From the NCBI RefSeq assembly GCF_000764645.1, contig NZ_JRGK01000015.1, forward strand, positions 1 through 64,000: a DNA stretch of 64,000 nucleotides. Direction: 5' to 3'. The notes under the pieces are model-generated. The model searched no databases, had not been told where the DNA came from, and was given only the letters and a program-made list of their open reading frames with translations. A program made the position numbers and the translations under genes. This DNA comes from Aeromonas finlandensis. GTDB taxonomy: Bacteria; Pseudomonadota; Gammaproteobacteria; Enterobacterales; Aeromonadaceae. Below are positions 15,959 to 25,280 of the stretch, in pieces; the first letter of the stretch is position 1; every line of letters starts with the position of its first letter.

Positions 15959-17080
15959 GTGCTGAAATTGGCGGAGTTCTGGAGTGCCAAGGTTCACTCC
16001 GAAGACTTTACTCGTACCCGTATGGGTTTTATGACGGTGCGTTTACGCCTGCTCACCGGTCTGTTGATGGTGGGGCTGCCCGCCTGGGCTGTGGTGGATT
16101 GGGTGACCTTGCCCGCGATCCATTTCGAGCAGTTGTTCCAGGCCCGGATTTTTTGCACCCTGGCACTCTCTCCTCTCATCCCGCTCTCTTATCTCATCCA
16201 CTTTCGCCGGGAGCGAATGAAGCTGGCCCTTGGCTATCTGATGGCGGTGATGATGCTTTTCTCCCTCTTCTGCCTGCACAGTTTTGGCACCGAGCAGGAG
16301 CTGCAAGCGGGCTACGTAGCCTTCCCCTATCTGCTGATCACCCTGTTTGCCATCTTCCCCATCCCGCTCTCCCTCGGGCTGCAACTGGCGGGGGTGGTGC
16401 TGGTGACCATGCTGCTGGGCCACTGGCTGTTGGTGGGCCAGACCATCTGGAGTCAGGCCACCCTGAATCAGGTGTGGGTGCTCGGCATGTTCACCATGGC
16501 CAGTTGCTGGGTGCAGTGCGGTCAACTCAACATGTTGCTGCGGCTCTATCGGGAATCGACCACCGATGAGCTGACCGGCATGATGAATCGCCGCTTGCTG
16601 ATGAAGCAGCTGGAGCAGGCCAGAGTCCGGTTGCAACTCAAGAAGAAGCCCTTTGCGGTGATGCTGCTGGATCTCGATCGCTTCAAGCGGATCAACGATA
16701 TCTACGGCCATCTGGCGGGGGATGCGGTACTCAAGGAGGTAGCTACCACCTTGGGCGAGCAGCTGGAGCCTGACATGGTGCTGGGGCGCTATGGTGGCGA
16801 AGAGTTTGCCATCCTGCTGCACAACTGTGCAGATCTGGCGCAGGCGAGCAAGATGGCCGAGCGGCTGCGTATTGCCGTCGAGGCGCGGTTGGTGAAGAGC
16901 CCCACCTCTGACGAATTGCTGGAGGTGACGGTGAGTATCGGGATAGCCATGGCGCGTACCGATGACACCATCGATATTCTGATCAACCGTGCCGATGAGT
17001 GTCTCTATCAGGCCAAGATGGCGGGACGCAACTGCGTGGTGGCCGAGCGCCAGCAGGGCGAAAAAACAGATGCCGCCTGA
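15959..17080 (+). CDS. Membrane-anchored diguanylate cyclase (GGDEF)
   Basis: Residues about 20-200 form six hydrophobic helices. The C-terminal GGDEF domain follows: TTDELTGMMNRRLLMKQLEQA, LLDLDRFKRINDIYGHLAGDAVLKEVA, active site RYGGEEFAILL, and VTVSIGIAMA. The intact GGEEF motif predicts cyclic di-GMP synthesis. A classical RxxD inhibitory site is not evident before GGEEF. The start is uncertain: the GTG at 15959 has GGAG six bases upstream (373 residues); an in-frame GTG at 15947 and an ATG at 16022 are alternatives. Confidence 0.85.
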   Translation: MLKLAEFWSAKVHSEDFTRTRMGFMTVRLRLLTGLLMVGLPAWAVVDWVTLPAIHFEQLFQARIFCTLALSPLIPLSYLIHFRRERMKLALGYLMAVMMLFSLFCLHSFGTEQELQAGYVAFPYLLITLFAIFPIPLSLGLQLAGVVLVTMLLGHWLLVGQTIWSQATLNQVWVLGMFTMASCWVQCGQLNMLLRLYRESTTDELTGMMNRRLLMKQLEQARVRLQLKKKPFAVMLLDLDRFKRINDIYGHLAGDAVLKEVATTLGEQLEPDMVLGRYGGEEFAILLHNCADLAQASKMAERLRIAVEARLVKSPTSDELLEVTVSIGIAMARTDDTIDILINRADECLYQAKMAGRNCVVAERQQGEKTDAA

Positions 17081-17090
17081 GGGCGGCATC
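17069..17090. terminator. Hairpin at the end of the diguanylate cyclase gene
   Basis: GATGCCGCC/GGCGGCATC includes the stop codon of the cyclase gene. The other arm faces the convergent yciN. The minus-strand side runs into TGTTTTTTC. Confidence 0.6.
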
Positions 17091-17113
17091 GTGTTGGCCT
17101 TATGCTGGCGAGA

Positions 17114-17362
17114 TCAGCTCAGCTTGTACTTGCCGGAGAGCTGCTGGGCCAGCAGCTTGAACATGTTGAATACCGCCATGGTCTTGCCGGTCGGGGTGCC
17201 ATCTTCGGCCAGGAAAAACTCCCCCTTGAACACCAGAATATCCCCCTTCTGCTCCACCGAGTCGGCGCGCATGCCGTGGATGAAGTCTTCATGCTCTTTG
17301 ATGATCTTGTTGGCCATCTCCAGCAGGGCAGTCTCGGTGATCAGCTCTTTCTGTGGTTGCAT
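17114..17362 (-). CDS. yciN: YciN family protein (DUF2498)
   Basis: An 82-residue soluble protein whose core matches E. coli YciN: ANKIIKEHEDFIHGM, GDILVFKGEFFLAEDGTPT and STAVFNMFK-like KTMAVFNMFKLLAQQLSGKY. The function is unknown. The start at 17362 has AGGAGAC upstream. Confidence 0.88.
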   Translation of the reverse strand: MQPQKELITETALLEMANKIIKEHEDFIHGMRADSVEQKGDILVFKGEFFLAEDGTPTGKTMAVFNMFKLLAQQLSGKYKLS

Positions 17363-17491
17363 GCTCGTCTCCTTAAACGACTACTGGACAGGGAAATCGT
17401 GGATCCCTGCCTCTGATTGAAGAGGCGCCCAGCATACTGCAAACAGGGTTTTTCTGTCATTGATATGACCCCGTTTTTTCCCGCTTGTGCC

Positions 17492-18871
17492 TTACCCCAT
17501 CACCAGATTCTTCAACCAGCGGCGCTGGCGGATCCGGTGCTGTACCAGCAGCACCTTGCTGAGCTCCTCCAGCAAAACAACCGCGACCACCCAGGAGAGC
17601 GGCCAGCCCAGCAGAGTGACAGTGACCCAGGCGAGCGGGATGCCGATACACCACATGCCGACGATATCGATGAAGATGGTGTAATTCACATCGCCACCCG
17701 AGCGCAGTACCCCGATCACACCCACCATGTTGAACACCTTGAGCAACATGCCCAGACACATGATGCCGAGCACTTGTCCCGCCTCTGTCATCAGCTCGGG
17801 GGGCAGGTTGCCGACCCATTGCAGCAGGTTGGCTTGCAGCAGCCAGACGATGATCCCCACCAGCAGCGCGCCAATCGGTGCCAGCAGCAGGAACAGTTGG
17901 GAGTGTTGCCAGGCGATGTCGTACTCCTCGGCCCCGAGTCGGTGGCCGAGCAGGGTCGAGCAGGCCACCGCCATCCCGAAGAAGAGGGAGATAAGGATGC
18001 TCTCAAGGGTGCCGAGGGTGGTCATGATGGCCAGCGAATCGGTGCCAAGATGGGCGTAGAGAAAGCCGTAAATCAGCATGCCGAACGCCCAGAGCCCGTC
18101 ATGGAACAGCAGCGGCAGGGCGATCAGGGTAAAGCGCACCACCTCCTTGCGTTTGAAGGCGGCCAGCCAGTCTGGTGCGCGCGGGATCAGCCGTGCCTCA
18201 TAACGCTTCACGTAGATCAGCAGCAAGGCCGTTTGCAGCAGGCGCGAAATGGTCGTGCCCCAGGCCGACCCGGCGACCCCCATCGCCTCGAAGCCGAAGT
18301 GACCGAAGATGAGGGTGTAGTTGAGGATGACGTTGGCGATGATGGCGATAATGCCGATGCGGGTCGGGGCGGCGGCATTGCCCACCGAGCGCAGCGCTGA
18401 TTCCAGCGGCACTACGATGGCGGTGCAGAGGATGGTGGCACCGGTGATCATCAGAAACTGGTCGGCCAGCAAACGCAGCGCCGGATCCTGACTGGCAAAG
18501 CCCAGCACGCTGCCCGGTGATAACACATAGATGAAGGCAAAGGGCAGGGTGACCAACAGGGCGCCCACCATGGCCAGTGCCAGGGAGCGGCGTACCCCGG
18601 CCATCTCGCCGCGTCCGAAGTATTGTGCTGCCAATACCGAGACCCCGCCCGCGAGGCCCGCTATCACCAGCAGATTGAAAAAGAAGACCCGGTTACCCAA
18701 GCCGACCGCCGCCACAGCCGTGGTGCCAAGCTGGCTCACCATCATGATATCGATGAGGCCGAGCAGGGAGAACATCATGGACTGTAGCGAGACAGGCAGG
18801 GCCAGTCGCCACAGTCGGGTCATGAACTCGCGATCGGTGGTTTGTTTTAAAATCGCTTGCCAATAATTCAT
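17492..18871 (-). CDS. MATE family efflux transporter
   Basis: A 459-residue, 12-helix multidrug/Na+ (or H+) antiporter of the NorM/DinF superfamily: LALPVSLQSMMFSLLGLIDIMMVSQLGTTAVAAVGLGN at the N-terminus, VSVLAAQYFGRGE, VPLESALRSVGNAAAPTRIG, and the second-half repeat SLFFGMAVACSTLLGHRLGAEEYDIAW. The substrate is unknown. The ATG at 18871 is the first that fits the family start (MNYWQAIL); a frame extending to 18934 exists. It is divergent from an AraC-type regulator 120 bases away, which may control it. Confidence 0.87.
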   Translation of the reverse strand: MNYWQAILKQTTDREFMTRLWRLALPVSLQSMMFSLLGLIDIMMVSQLGTTAVAAVGLGNRVFFFNLLVIAGLAGGVSVLAAQYFGRGEMAGVRRSLALAMVGALLVTLPFAFIYVLSPGSVLGFASQDPALRLLADQFLMITGATILCTAIVVPLESALRSVGNAAAPTRIGIIAIIANVILNYTLIFGHFGFEAMGVAGSAWGTTISRLLQTALLLIYVKRYEARLIPRAPDWLAAFKRKEVVRFTLIALPLLFHDGLWAFGMLIYGFLYAHLGTDSLAIMTTLGTLESILISLFFGMAVACSTLLGHRLGAEEYDIAWQHSQLFLLLAPIGALLVGIIVWLLQANLLQWVGNLPPELMTEAGQVLGIMCLGMLLKVFNMVGVIGVLRSGGDVNYTIFIDIVGMWCIGIPLAWVTVTLLGWPLSWVVAVVLLEELSKVLLVQHRIRQRRWLKNLVMG

Positions 18872-18991
18872 CGTTGTTAACCGGGTTTGAGAAAAGCAAG
18901 GTTTGTCAGGGGTATGATAGGGTCTTATTGGCATGGGCTCACTGTGAGTAGCTCTCGGTTTTATTGTGTAAAACTATCCTGTTGAGGTGTT

Positions 18992-19849
18992 ATGCCATTT
19001 ATCAGTGAATGTCTGGAGATAGCGCCAGCCTGTGAAGAGCGGATGTTGGGGCGTGAAGGGCTGCCCCTGCTCGGCGAGGCGGGGATCTTTCTGACCGGCC
19101 TCTCCCAGGTGCGGGATCACTATCTCATTCGCCGCAATCGCCCCGAGTTCCACATCCTGATGGTGAGTCACGATGAGGGGGGAGCGCTGCTCACCGACGA
19201 GGGGGAGCAGCCCATTCCGGCCGGGTCTTTGATTTTCCTGCCCGCCGCCGTGCCCGGCGGTCTCAAGCTGATTGGGGAGCGCTGGCAGATCAGCTGGATT
19301 TTGCTCGATGACGTGCCGCGCTGGCAGCACCTGCACCGGCTGGGTCATCGCATCTGGCAGGGGGATGGCGGCGATCAGCTCTACCATCTGCTTAGTCTGA
19401 TGCAGGGGGAGGGGGTCCGCTCCCCGCTGCAACCTCAACTGCTCAGCCTGTTGTTGGCGCTGCTGGAGCGAACCCTGCAAGGGGAGGTGCGCGGCACCCC
19501 GGAGCTGCGGTTACAGGCGCTGTTTCGCCGGGTGGAGGCGCGCCTTGATGAACCCTGGAGTGTCGCCCTATTGGCCCAACAGATGGCCTGCTCTGTGCCC
19601 CATCTGCATCGCCTCTGCCAGCAGGTGTTCGGCATGGGGCCGATGGCAAGGGTGACCGAGCTCAGAATGAACAAGGCGCGCCAGTTGCTGCTCTATACCA
19701 ACTGGCCACTCGGCGAGCTGGCGGCCCGGGTTGGTTACAGCGATGGGGCTAACTTTGCCAACCGTTTCCGTCGTCTGACCGGGCAGACCCCCGGCGCCTT
19801 TCGTCGACTGGGTCGCAAACCTTTTGCAACGGATGTGCAAACTCTTTGA
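18992..19849 (+). CDS. AraC family transcriptional regulator
   Basis: A 285-residue protein with an N-terminal cupin-like sensor (VSHDEGGALLTDEGEQPIPAGSLIFLPA) and a C-terminal double helix-turn-helix. Helix pairs are in WSVALLAQQMACSVPHLHRLCQQVFG and WPLGELAARVGYSDGANFANRFRRLTGQTPGAFRR. The inducer is unknown. Its divergence from the MATE pump makes that gene the likeliest target. GAGG lies before the ATG. Confidence 0.87.
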   Translation: MPFISECLEIAPACEERMLGREGLPLLGEAGIFLTGLSQVRDHYLIRRNRPEFHILMVSHDEGGALLTDEGEQPIPAGSLIFLPAAVPGGLKLIGERWQISWILLDDVPRWQHLHRLGHRIWQGDGGDQLYHLLSLMQGEGVRSPLQPQLLSLLLALLERTLQGEVRGTPELRLQALFRRVEARLDEPWSVALLAQQMACSVPHLHRLCQQVFGMGPMARVTELRMNKARQLLLYTNWPLGELAARVGYSDGANFANRFRRLTGQTPGAFRRLGRKPFATDVQTL

Positions 19850-19918
19850 AATTAATGACACAAGCCCCTAGGATCGGCGGGTTCCTGCGTCTAGCTAACC
19901 GTTTAGGTACCAAGATCC

Positions 19919-21613
19919 ATGTTTGAAGATAATAACCAGAAACGTCCCCTCTACATTCCCTACGCCGGTCCCGCCCTGCTGGAGACCCCCTTGCTTAACA
20001 AGGGCAGCGCCTTCACCAGCGAAGAGCGCAGCAACTTCAACCTCGAAGGTCTGTTGCCCCAAAATATCGAGACCATCGAAGAGCAGGCCGAGCGCGCCTA
20101 TCGCCAGTTCATGGCGTTTGGCAACGACATGGACAAGCACATCTATCTGCGCAACATCCAGGATACCAACGAGACGCTCTTCTACCGTCTGTTGCACAAC
20201 CACCTGACCGAGATGCTGCCGATCATCTATACCCCGACCGTGGGCAAGGCGTGTGAGGAGTTCTCCAACATCTATCGCCGTGCCCGTGGCCTATTCATCT
20301 CCTATCCGGATATGGACCGGATCGATGACATGCTGCAAAACGCCACCAAGCAGAACGTCAAGGTGATCGTGGTCACCGATGGCGAGCGGATCCTGGGTCT
20401 CGGCGATCAGGGCATTGGCGGCATGGGCATTCCCATCGGCAAGCTGTCGCTCTACACCGCCTGTGGCGGCATTTCGCCCGCCTACTGCCTGCCGGTGGTG
20501 CTGGATGTGGGCACCAACAACCAGCAACTGCTGAACGACCCCTTCTATATGGGCTGGCGCAATCCGCGCATCTCCGGTGAAGAGTATGCCGAGTTCGTCG
20601 ATGCCTTCATTCAGGCGGTCAAGCGCCGCTGGCCAGACATCCTGCTGCAGTTCGAGGATTTCGCCCAGAACAACGCCATGCCGCTGCTCAACCGCTACAA
20701 GAATGAGCTCTGCTGCTTCAACGACGATATTCAGGGCACTGCAGCGGTGACGCTGGGCAGCCTGATCGCCGCTTGCAAGGCCTCCGGTGCCAAGCTCTCC
20801 GAGAAGCGGGTTGCCTTCCTCGGGGCAGGCAGCGCGGGTTGCGGTATTGCCGAGCAGATCGTGGCGCAGATGAAGGCCGAGGGGCTGACCGATGCGCAGG
20901 CCCGTGGCCGAGTCTTTATGGTGGACCGTTTTGGTCTTATCACCGACAAGATCCCCAACCAGCTCGACTTCCAGCGCCGCCTCTCCCAACCGGTGGAGCG
21001 GATCAAAGAGTGGCCGGTGGGGGACAACATCTCCCTGCTGGAGGTGATGGAGCACGGTCGCCCGGACATCCTGATCGGGGTCTCCGGCCAGCCGGGGCTG
21101 TTCACCGAAGAGGTGGTCAAGACCATGCACAAGCACTGTGCCCGTCCCATCATCTTCCCGCTCTCCAACCCCACCTCCCGGGTCGAGGCGACGCCTGCTG
21201 ATTTGATCCGCTGGACCGACGGTCAGGCGCTGGTGGCAACCGGTAGTCCGTTTGCGCCGGTGGAGCACAAGGGCAAGCGCTATGTCATCGCCCAGTGCAA
21301 CAACTCCTTTATCTTCCCGGGGATTGGCCTTGGCGTCATCGCCTCCGGCGCCACCCGGGTGACCGACGCCATGCTGATGTCGGCCAGCCGCGCGCTGGCG
21401 GAGTGTTCGCCGCTGGTGAAAGGGGAGGAGGGCTCCCTGCTGCCGGATCTGGCGGATATCCATCAGGTCTCCCGTTACATCGCCAAGATGGTGGCCAAGA
21501 CCGCCATGCTGCAGGGCAAGGCGGTGCAGACCCCGGACGAGGTGATCGATCAGGCCATCGATGCCAACTTCTGGCATCCGGAATATCGTCGCTACCGCCG
21601 GACGTCGTTCTAA
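19919..21613 (+). CDS. maeA: NAD-dependent malic enzyme
   Basis: A 564-residue enzyme converting malate to pyruvate, CO2 and NADH. The malic signature [19 protein letters not shown] lies near residue 270. The N-terminal domain has [21 protein letters not shown] and [26 protein letters not shown]. The Rossmann loop is [15 protein letters not shown]. Length and wording match E. coli MaeA (SfcA); it lacks the C-terminal phosphotransacetylase domain of MaeB. It is a single gene with its own terminator. Confidence 0.95.
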   Translation: MFEDNNQKRPLYIPYAGPALLETPLLNKGSAFTSEERSNFNLEGLLPQNIETIEEQAERAYRQFMAFGNDMDKHIYLRNIQDTNETLFYRLLHNHLTEMLPIIYTPTVGKACEEFSNIYRRARGLFISYPDMDRIDDMLQNATKQNVKVIVVTDGERILGLGDQGIGGMGIPIGKLSLYTACGGISPAYCLPVVLDVGTNNQQLLNDPFYMGWRNPRISGEEYAEFVDAFIQAVKRRWPDILLQFEDFAQNNAMPLLNRYKNELCCFNDDIQGTAAVTLGSLIAACKASGAKLSEKRVAFLGAGSAGCGIAEQIVAQMKAEGLTDAQARGRVFMVDRFGLITDKIPNQLDFQRRLSQPVERIKEWPVGDNISLLEVMEHGRPDILIGVSGQPGLFTEEVVKTMHKHCARPIIFPLSNPTSRVEATPADLIRWTDGQALVATGSPFAPVEHKGKRYVIAQCNNSFIFPGIGLGVIASGATRVTDAMLMSASRALAECSPLVKGEEGSLLPDLADIHQVSRYIAKMVAKTAMLQGKAVQTPDEVIDQAIDANFWHPEYRRYRRTSF

Positions 21614-21646
21614 GCCCGTCAGGTCGCGTAAAAAGTGAGATGAAAC

Positions 21647-21673
21647 GAGGGAGGCTGATGCCTCCCTCATTGT
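21647..21673 (+). terminator. Terminator after maeA
   Basis: GAGGGAGGC-TGAT-GCCTCCCTC followed by ATTGTTAT. Confidence 0.7.
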
Positions 21674-21730
21674 TATATAAGGTGGTGACGCTCAGGCATC
21701 TCTTTCTGAACGTGGTGTGGTGTCGTCAAA

Positions 21731-21752
21731 AAAAGAGGCCCGTCGGGCCTCT
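21731..21752 (-). terminator. Terminator after the first OmpA-like gene
   Basis: AGAGGCCC/GGGCCTCT. The minus-strand side continues into TTTTTTTGAC. Confidence 0.75.
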
Positions 21753-21778
21753 GGTGTCACACTGTTTTCAGTACGGGA

Positions 21779-22780
21779 TTATTGGGTCACTTGTTGGACA
21801 CCGGTGACGCGCACTTCTACGCGACGATCCGGCGCCAGGCAAGAGATCAGCTGGGCTTTGGCTTTGACGCTGTTGCACTGGGTACCGGTGACCGGATTGG
21901 CTTCACCGCGACCTTCGATGGCGACTTTGCCAGCAGGCAGGCCTTTACCTACCAGGAAGTCGGCGACGGTACGAGCGCGGGCTTCGGAGAGCTTCAGGTT
22001 GTAAGCGTCAGAACCGATTCGGTCGGTGTAACCGACGACCACCGCGCTGCCATCTTTCGGCTGCACCTCAACGATCTGTTGATACAGCGTATTCAGCGCT
22101 GCGACACCTTCTGGCTTGAGGGTGGATTTGCCAAAGGCAAACAGCACATCAGAGCTCAGGGCGAAGTTTTTGTCGACCACGACCGGCTCGGGGACGGGCT
22201 CAGGCGCGGGGGCGGCAACCGGTGCGACATAGGAGGTGCGGTTGGGGTGCAACACCAGCTCCAGGGTCGCGACACTCATGTCGCTCTCCCAGGTCTTCTG
22301 CTCGCTGCCCAGATTCCACAGATAGCGATAGCGGGCTTGCACATCGATAAGATCAGAGAGCTTGGCAGTCAGCCCCAGACCGGCCAGCGGTGCGGTACCG
22401 TTGTCGCTGTTGCCATTGCCATTGACGTGATTGAAGTAGGCGCCGCCTTCAGCGAACACCGAGAAGATGTCGTTCAGTGGCAGGCGTGCAATGCCGGAGA
22501 GGGTCGCGCCCTGGGTTTTGAAGTCGGTTCCGTCAACGCCCGCTTTACCGGCGTAGAGGTAGCCCAGTTCCGCCGCATAGTAGTCGTTGAAGTTGTAGCC
22601 GCCGAACAGGCTCAGCGCGGTGGCGTCTTTATCTGTATCCAGGCCATGAACATCATCCAGGTTGTGAGCATATGCCCAACCTGCACCGATACCGGTATAC
22701 CAGTCATCGGCAGCCTGTGCCGTGGTCCCTGCTGCGGCTAGCGCCAGCGCGATCAGGGTGGGTGCCATCTTGATTTTCAT
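21779..22780 (-). CDS. OmpA family outer membrane protein (paralogue 1)
   Basis: A 333-residue porin-like protein with a signal peptide (MKIKMAPTLIALALAAAG, cleavage after AQA). An eight-strand beta-barrel covers roughly residues 25-195, ending in ATLELVLHPNR. A proline-rich hinge (VAAPAPEPVPEPVVV) follows, then a C-terminal OmpA peptidoglycan-binding domain (SDVLFAFGKSTLKPEG, GYTDRIGSDAYNLKLSEARARTV, RGEANPVTG). A Cys pair lies in TQCNS and LISCLAPDRRVEV. The ATG at 22780 is preceded by GAGGATAAAACG. It is in tandem with a close paralogue, with a terminator between them. Confidence 0.92.
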   Translation of the reverse strand: MKIKMAPTLIALALAAAGTTAQAADDWYTGIGAGWAYAHNLDDVHGLDTDKDATALSLFGGYNFNDYYAAELGYLYAGKAGVDGTDFKTQGATLSGIARLPLNDIFSVFAEGGAYFNHVNGNGNSDNGTAPLAGLGLTAKLSDLIDVQARYRYLWNLGSEQKTWESDMSVATLELVLHPNRTSYVAPVAAPAPEPVPEPVVVDKNFALSSDVLFAFGKSTLKPEGVAALNTLYQQIVEVQPKDGSAVVVGYTDRIGSDAYNLKLSEARARTVADFLVGKGLPAGKVAIEGRGEANPVTGTQCNSVKAKAQLISCLAPDRRVEVRVTGVQQVTQ

Positions 22781-23041
22781 CGTTTTATCCTCGTTGCGTG
22801 AGCCCGAGTCGGGCATTCAGTGCACTTTTTTTATTGCTGCGAAAATTCGTCAACAAAGCGGATAGCGGAAAGCTTTTGGACACTCATGATGCGTTGGCGT
22901 CATGGACAACAGGCCGGACAAGAAGCGCTTTTTAATGCTTATCCAATACCTTACAGGCGCAACTACTGTATTCCTTTGGGGGGGGACAGGCAAGATAGGG
23001 GAGGGAATGGGACCGCTGGCAACAGGGGATCATAGATAAAC

Positions 23042-23069
23042 AAAAGGGGATGCAACAGCATCCCCTTTT
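23042..23069 (-). terminator. Terminator after the second OmpA-like gene
   Basis: AAAAGGGGATGC/GCATCCCCTTTT, with TTTTG on the minus-strand 3' side. It separates the two ompA-type genes into distinct transcripts. The rest of the 22781-23041 gap must hold the promoter of paralogue 1, but I see no single convincing hexamer pair. Confidence 0.8.
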
Positions 23070-23092
23070 CGCAGTATCTGAATCAGGTCAGA

Positions 23093-24118
23093 TTACTTTT
23101 GAACTTCTTGTACGCCAGATACGCGAACTTCTACGCGACGATCCGGAGCCAGGCAAGAGATCAGTTGAGCTTTAGCGGTTACGCCGTTGCACTTGGTGCC
23201 GGTAACCGGGTTGGCTTCGCCACGACCTTCGATAGCAACCTTGCTGGCAGCCATACCTTTGCTCACCAGGAAGTTGGCAACGGTACGGGCACGGGCTTCA
23301 GACAGCTTCTGGTTGTAAGCGTCGGAACCGATACGGTCGGTGTAACCAACAACAACAGCGTTGCCATCTTTCGGCTGGAACTCAACGATTTGCTGATACA
23401 GACCGTTCAGGGCTGCAACGCCTTCCGGCTTCAGGCTATCTTTGCCAAAGGCAAACAGTACGTCAGAGTTCAGAGCGAAGTTCTTCTCTACAACTTGCGG
23501 AGCCGGAGCCGGCGCTTCTACAACAACCGGAGCAGCTACCGGAGCTACGTAGGAAGTACGGAACGGGTGGTATACGGCTTCCAGAGTAGCAACGCTCTGG
23601 TTGGACTTGTAACGTACGCCTTCAACCGGCTGCAGATCAGCCACGTCCCACATGTAGCGGTAACGAGCTTGCAGATCCAGCGCGTCGTTTACTTTGTAAG
23701 TCACACCAGCGCCAGCCAGCGGAGAAACTTTAGTGTCGCTCACGGTCAGACCGTCGGTGTGAGCCCAGTAGGCACCTGCTTCGGCAAACAGGGAGAAGTC
23801 GTTGCCAACCGGCAGACGGGCGATACCAGACAGGGTGGCACCCTGGTTCTCGTAACGCTCACCTTCGATGTTGCCACGACCAGCGTACTGGTAGCCAAAC
23901 TCGGTACCGAAGTTTTCGGTGAAGTTGTAGCCTACGAATGCGTTTGCAGCGGCTGCATCTTCAGTACCTTCGTAACCACCACCGTTGATCTTGTTCAGAC
24001 CGTTGAAGTGAGCAGCACCAACACCGGCACCGAAGTAGATGTCGTCAGCAGCGTGAGCAGCAGTAGCACCCAGAGCAGCCATAGCGATGGCGATCATGGA
24101 AGGAGCCATTTTCATCAT
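23093..24118 (-). CDS. OmpA family outer membrane protein (paralogue 2)
   Basis: A 341-residue OmpA protein with signal peptide MMKMAPSMIAIAMAALGATAAHA. The beta-barrel contains VGYNFTENFGTEFGYQYAG and ends in ATLEAVYHPFR, followed by the hinge VAAPVVVEAPAPAPQVV. The C-terminal peptidoglycan domain (SDVLFAFGKDSLKPEG, GYTDRIGSDAYNQKLSEARARTV) is nearly identical to paralogue 1. Differences concentrate in the barrel loops, as expected from phage or host selection. Codon choice is strongly biased (GTAACC, CTGGTT), typical of an abundant protein. The leader is long; see the promoter at 24335-24363. Confidence 0.93.
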   Translation of the reverse strand: MMKMAPSMIAIAMAALGATAAHAADDIYFGAGVGAAHFNGLNKINGGGYEGTEDAAAANAFVGYNFTENFGTEFGYQYAGRGNIEGERYENQGATLSGIARLPVGNDFSLFAEAGAYWAHTDGLTVSDTKVSPLAGAGVTYKVNDALDLQARYRYMWDVADLQPVEGVRYKSNQSVATLEAVYHPFRTSYVAPVAAPVVVEAPAPAPQVVEKNFALNSDVLFAFGKDSLKPEGVAALNGLYQQIVEFQPKDGNAVVVGYTDRIGSDAYNQKLSEARARTVANFLVSKGMAASKVAIEGRGEANPVTGTKCNGVTAKAQLISCLAPDRRVEVRVSGVQEVQK

Positions 24119-24334
24119 AAAAAAATCCTCGTTGAGATCGCACGTTGTTCACGTGCTTCGCACTTTGTAATTTATGTAAGCTGCAGGCTCCGCCGTACGG
24201 CTGGCGTCGAGTCTGGCAGATGACCCGGCAGTACCGGGTTGCACACTCTCCTGGTGTGTCGAGTGCTCTGGCATGGCACGCAATGCGTGAGAAACCACTG
24301 CCAAGCAACTGATGTCATTCCGATGACGAGGCGC

Positions 24335-24363
24335 ACTCTATGCCGAATTTAAAACATGATCAA
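24335..24363 (-). promoter_or_regulatory. Promoter of the second ompA-type gene
   Basis: On the minus strand TTGATC (24363-24358) and TAGAGT (24340-24335) are spaced by exactly 17 bases. The start would be near 24328, giving an untranslated leader of about 210 nt as in many ompA messages. A CRP-like CATGA-N6-TCACA overlaps the -35 at 24355-24370. Confidence 0.55.
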
Positions 24364-24426
24364 GCTCACAAATGAGACTTGTGGCAAATTGTGTCGTGTC
24401 GTTAACTGGCTGTTTATCCAGATTAA

Positions 24427-25023
24427 TTAGTGATCCAGATAGGCCCTGTGCAATTTCTTTTCAAGTTTCATATAGGCCTGAACCCAGTCGGGATGCGGGT
24501 TGGCCGAAGATTCTCTGGCGGCAAAGACCGCGCGGTAATCTTGCTCGGTTGCACTGTGCAAAAGTGGTGTAAAGCTGGTCAGAAAATGACGTGCCAAATA
24601 GGGGTCCAGTGGCCAGATATTGAGGATGGCTCGCGCCACAGGCTGAACCGCTGCTGAACAGAGAAAATGGCGGTGTCCCGCTTCCAGCCAGTCAGCCATC
24701 TCGCACATGCCGGATTCGGGTACCAGACCACCATCGCCCGGGGTGGTTGCCAGAGCAATAGCCTGACCATTTACCGTGATGAGTTGCTCATTGTTATGCA
24801 GGGTGCCGTCGTGGCTGCGCAGGGCAAGGTCCGGGCATGCCTGTTCAAGAAACAGGCTGCAGCGGTCCGGCAGGGCGGCCAGCAGCTCACTGGCATGGCT
24901 GGACATCAAGGCCGGAAGCCAGAATGCTTCGGCGCGATATTGTTCACCTTGCAGGCGCTGTTGTGCCAGTTCTTCTGTGTTTGAAACGGGGTGCAGGCGA
25001 GAGATAATGCCGGGAAACGCCAT
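24427..25023 (-). CDS. Conserved protein of unknown function
   Basis: A 198-residue soluble protein that I do not recognise. It has no signal peptide or membrane segment and is rich in Leu, Ala and His. Notable stretches are FWLPALMSSHASELLAALP, a Cys-containing LEQACPDLALRSHDG, and an aromatic C-terminal half (NIWPLDPYLARHFLTSF, PHPDWVQAYMKLEKKLH). Its codon use matches the backbone and AGAGGAATAAGT precedes the ATG, so it is a real gene. It is divergent from a small XRE regulator, which may control it. Confidence 0.7.
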   Translation of the reverse strand: MAFPGIISRLHPVSNTEELAQQRLQGEQYRAEAFWLPALMSSHASELLAALPDRCSLFLEQACPDLALRSHDGTLHNNEQLITVNGQAIALATTPGDGGLVPESGMCEMADWLEAGHRHFLCSAAVQPVARAILNIWPLDPYLARHFLTSFTPLLHSATEQDYRAVFAARESSANPHPDWVQAYMKLEKKLHRAYLDH

Positions 25024-25179
25024 ACTTATTCCTCTTTATGGGTAGCTGGCGGATTATACGAGTTATTCGGGTGGCAACAATATAGGTTTCTTTTCGAGAC
25101 TGTTTACCTGAAGCGGCTGAGCGATTACCATCCCCCATGAAGGCAAGGGTTGTCGCCGAAAGGCGCTTATAAAGATAGA

Positions 25180-25229
25180 GACTCGACCATAACGAGTCCG
25201 TACAAAACTGATACACTTGACTACGAGTC
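25180..25229. promoter_or_regulatory. CGAGTC inverted-repeat operator candidate
   Basis: GACTCG-N7-CGAGTC at 25180-25198 is a perfect inverted repeat, and a third CGAGTC occurs at 25224-25229, next to a TTGACT (25217-25222). The sites lie between the divergent unknown gene and the XRE regulator. That position and spacing suit an autoregulatory operator. Confidence 0.45.
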
Positions 25230-25280
25230 GTCGCGAAAAAAAAAGGCGGATTTAATCCGTCAAACGGAGTATGGAACATT

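Noticed and set aside
22901-23041. A possible small gene between the two ompA-type genes
   Set aside because: The short plus-strand frame starting at 22820 has no ribosome site, and the gap is explained by a promoter and a terminator.
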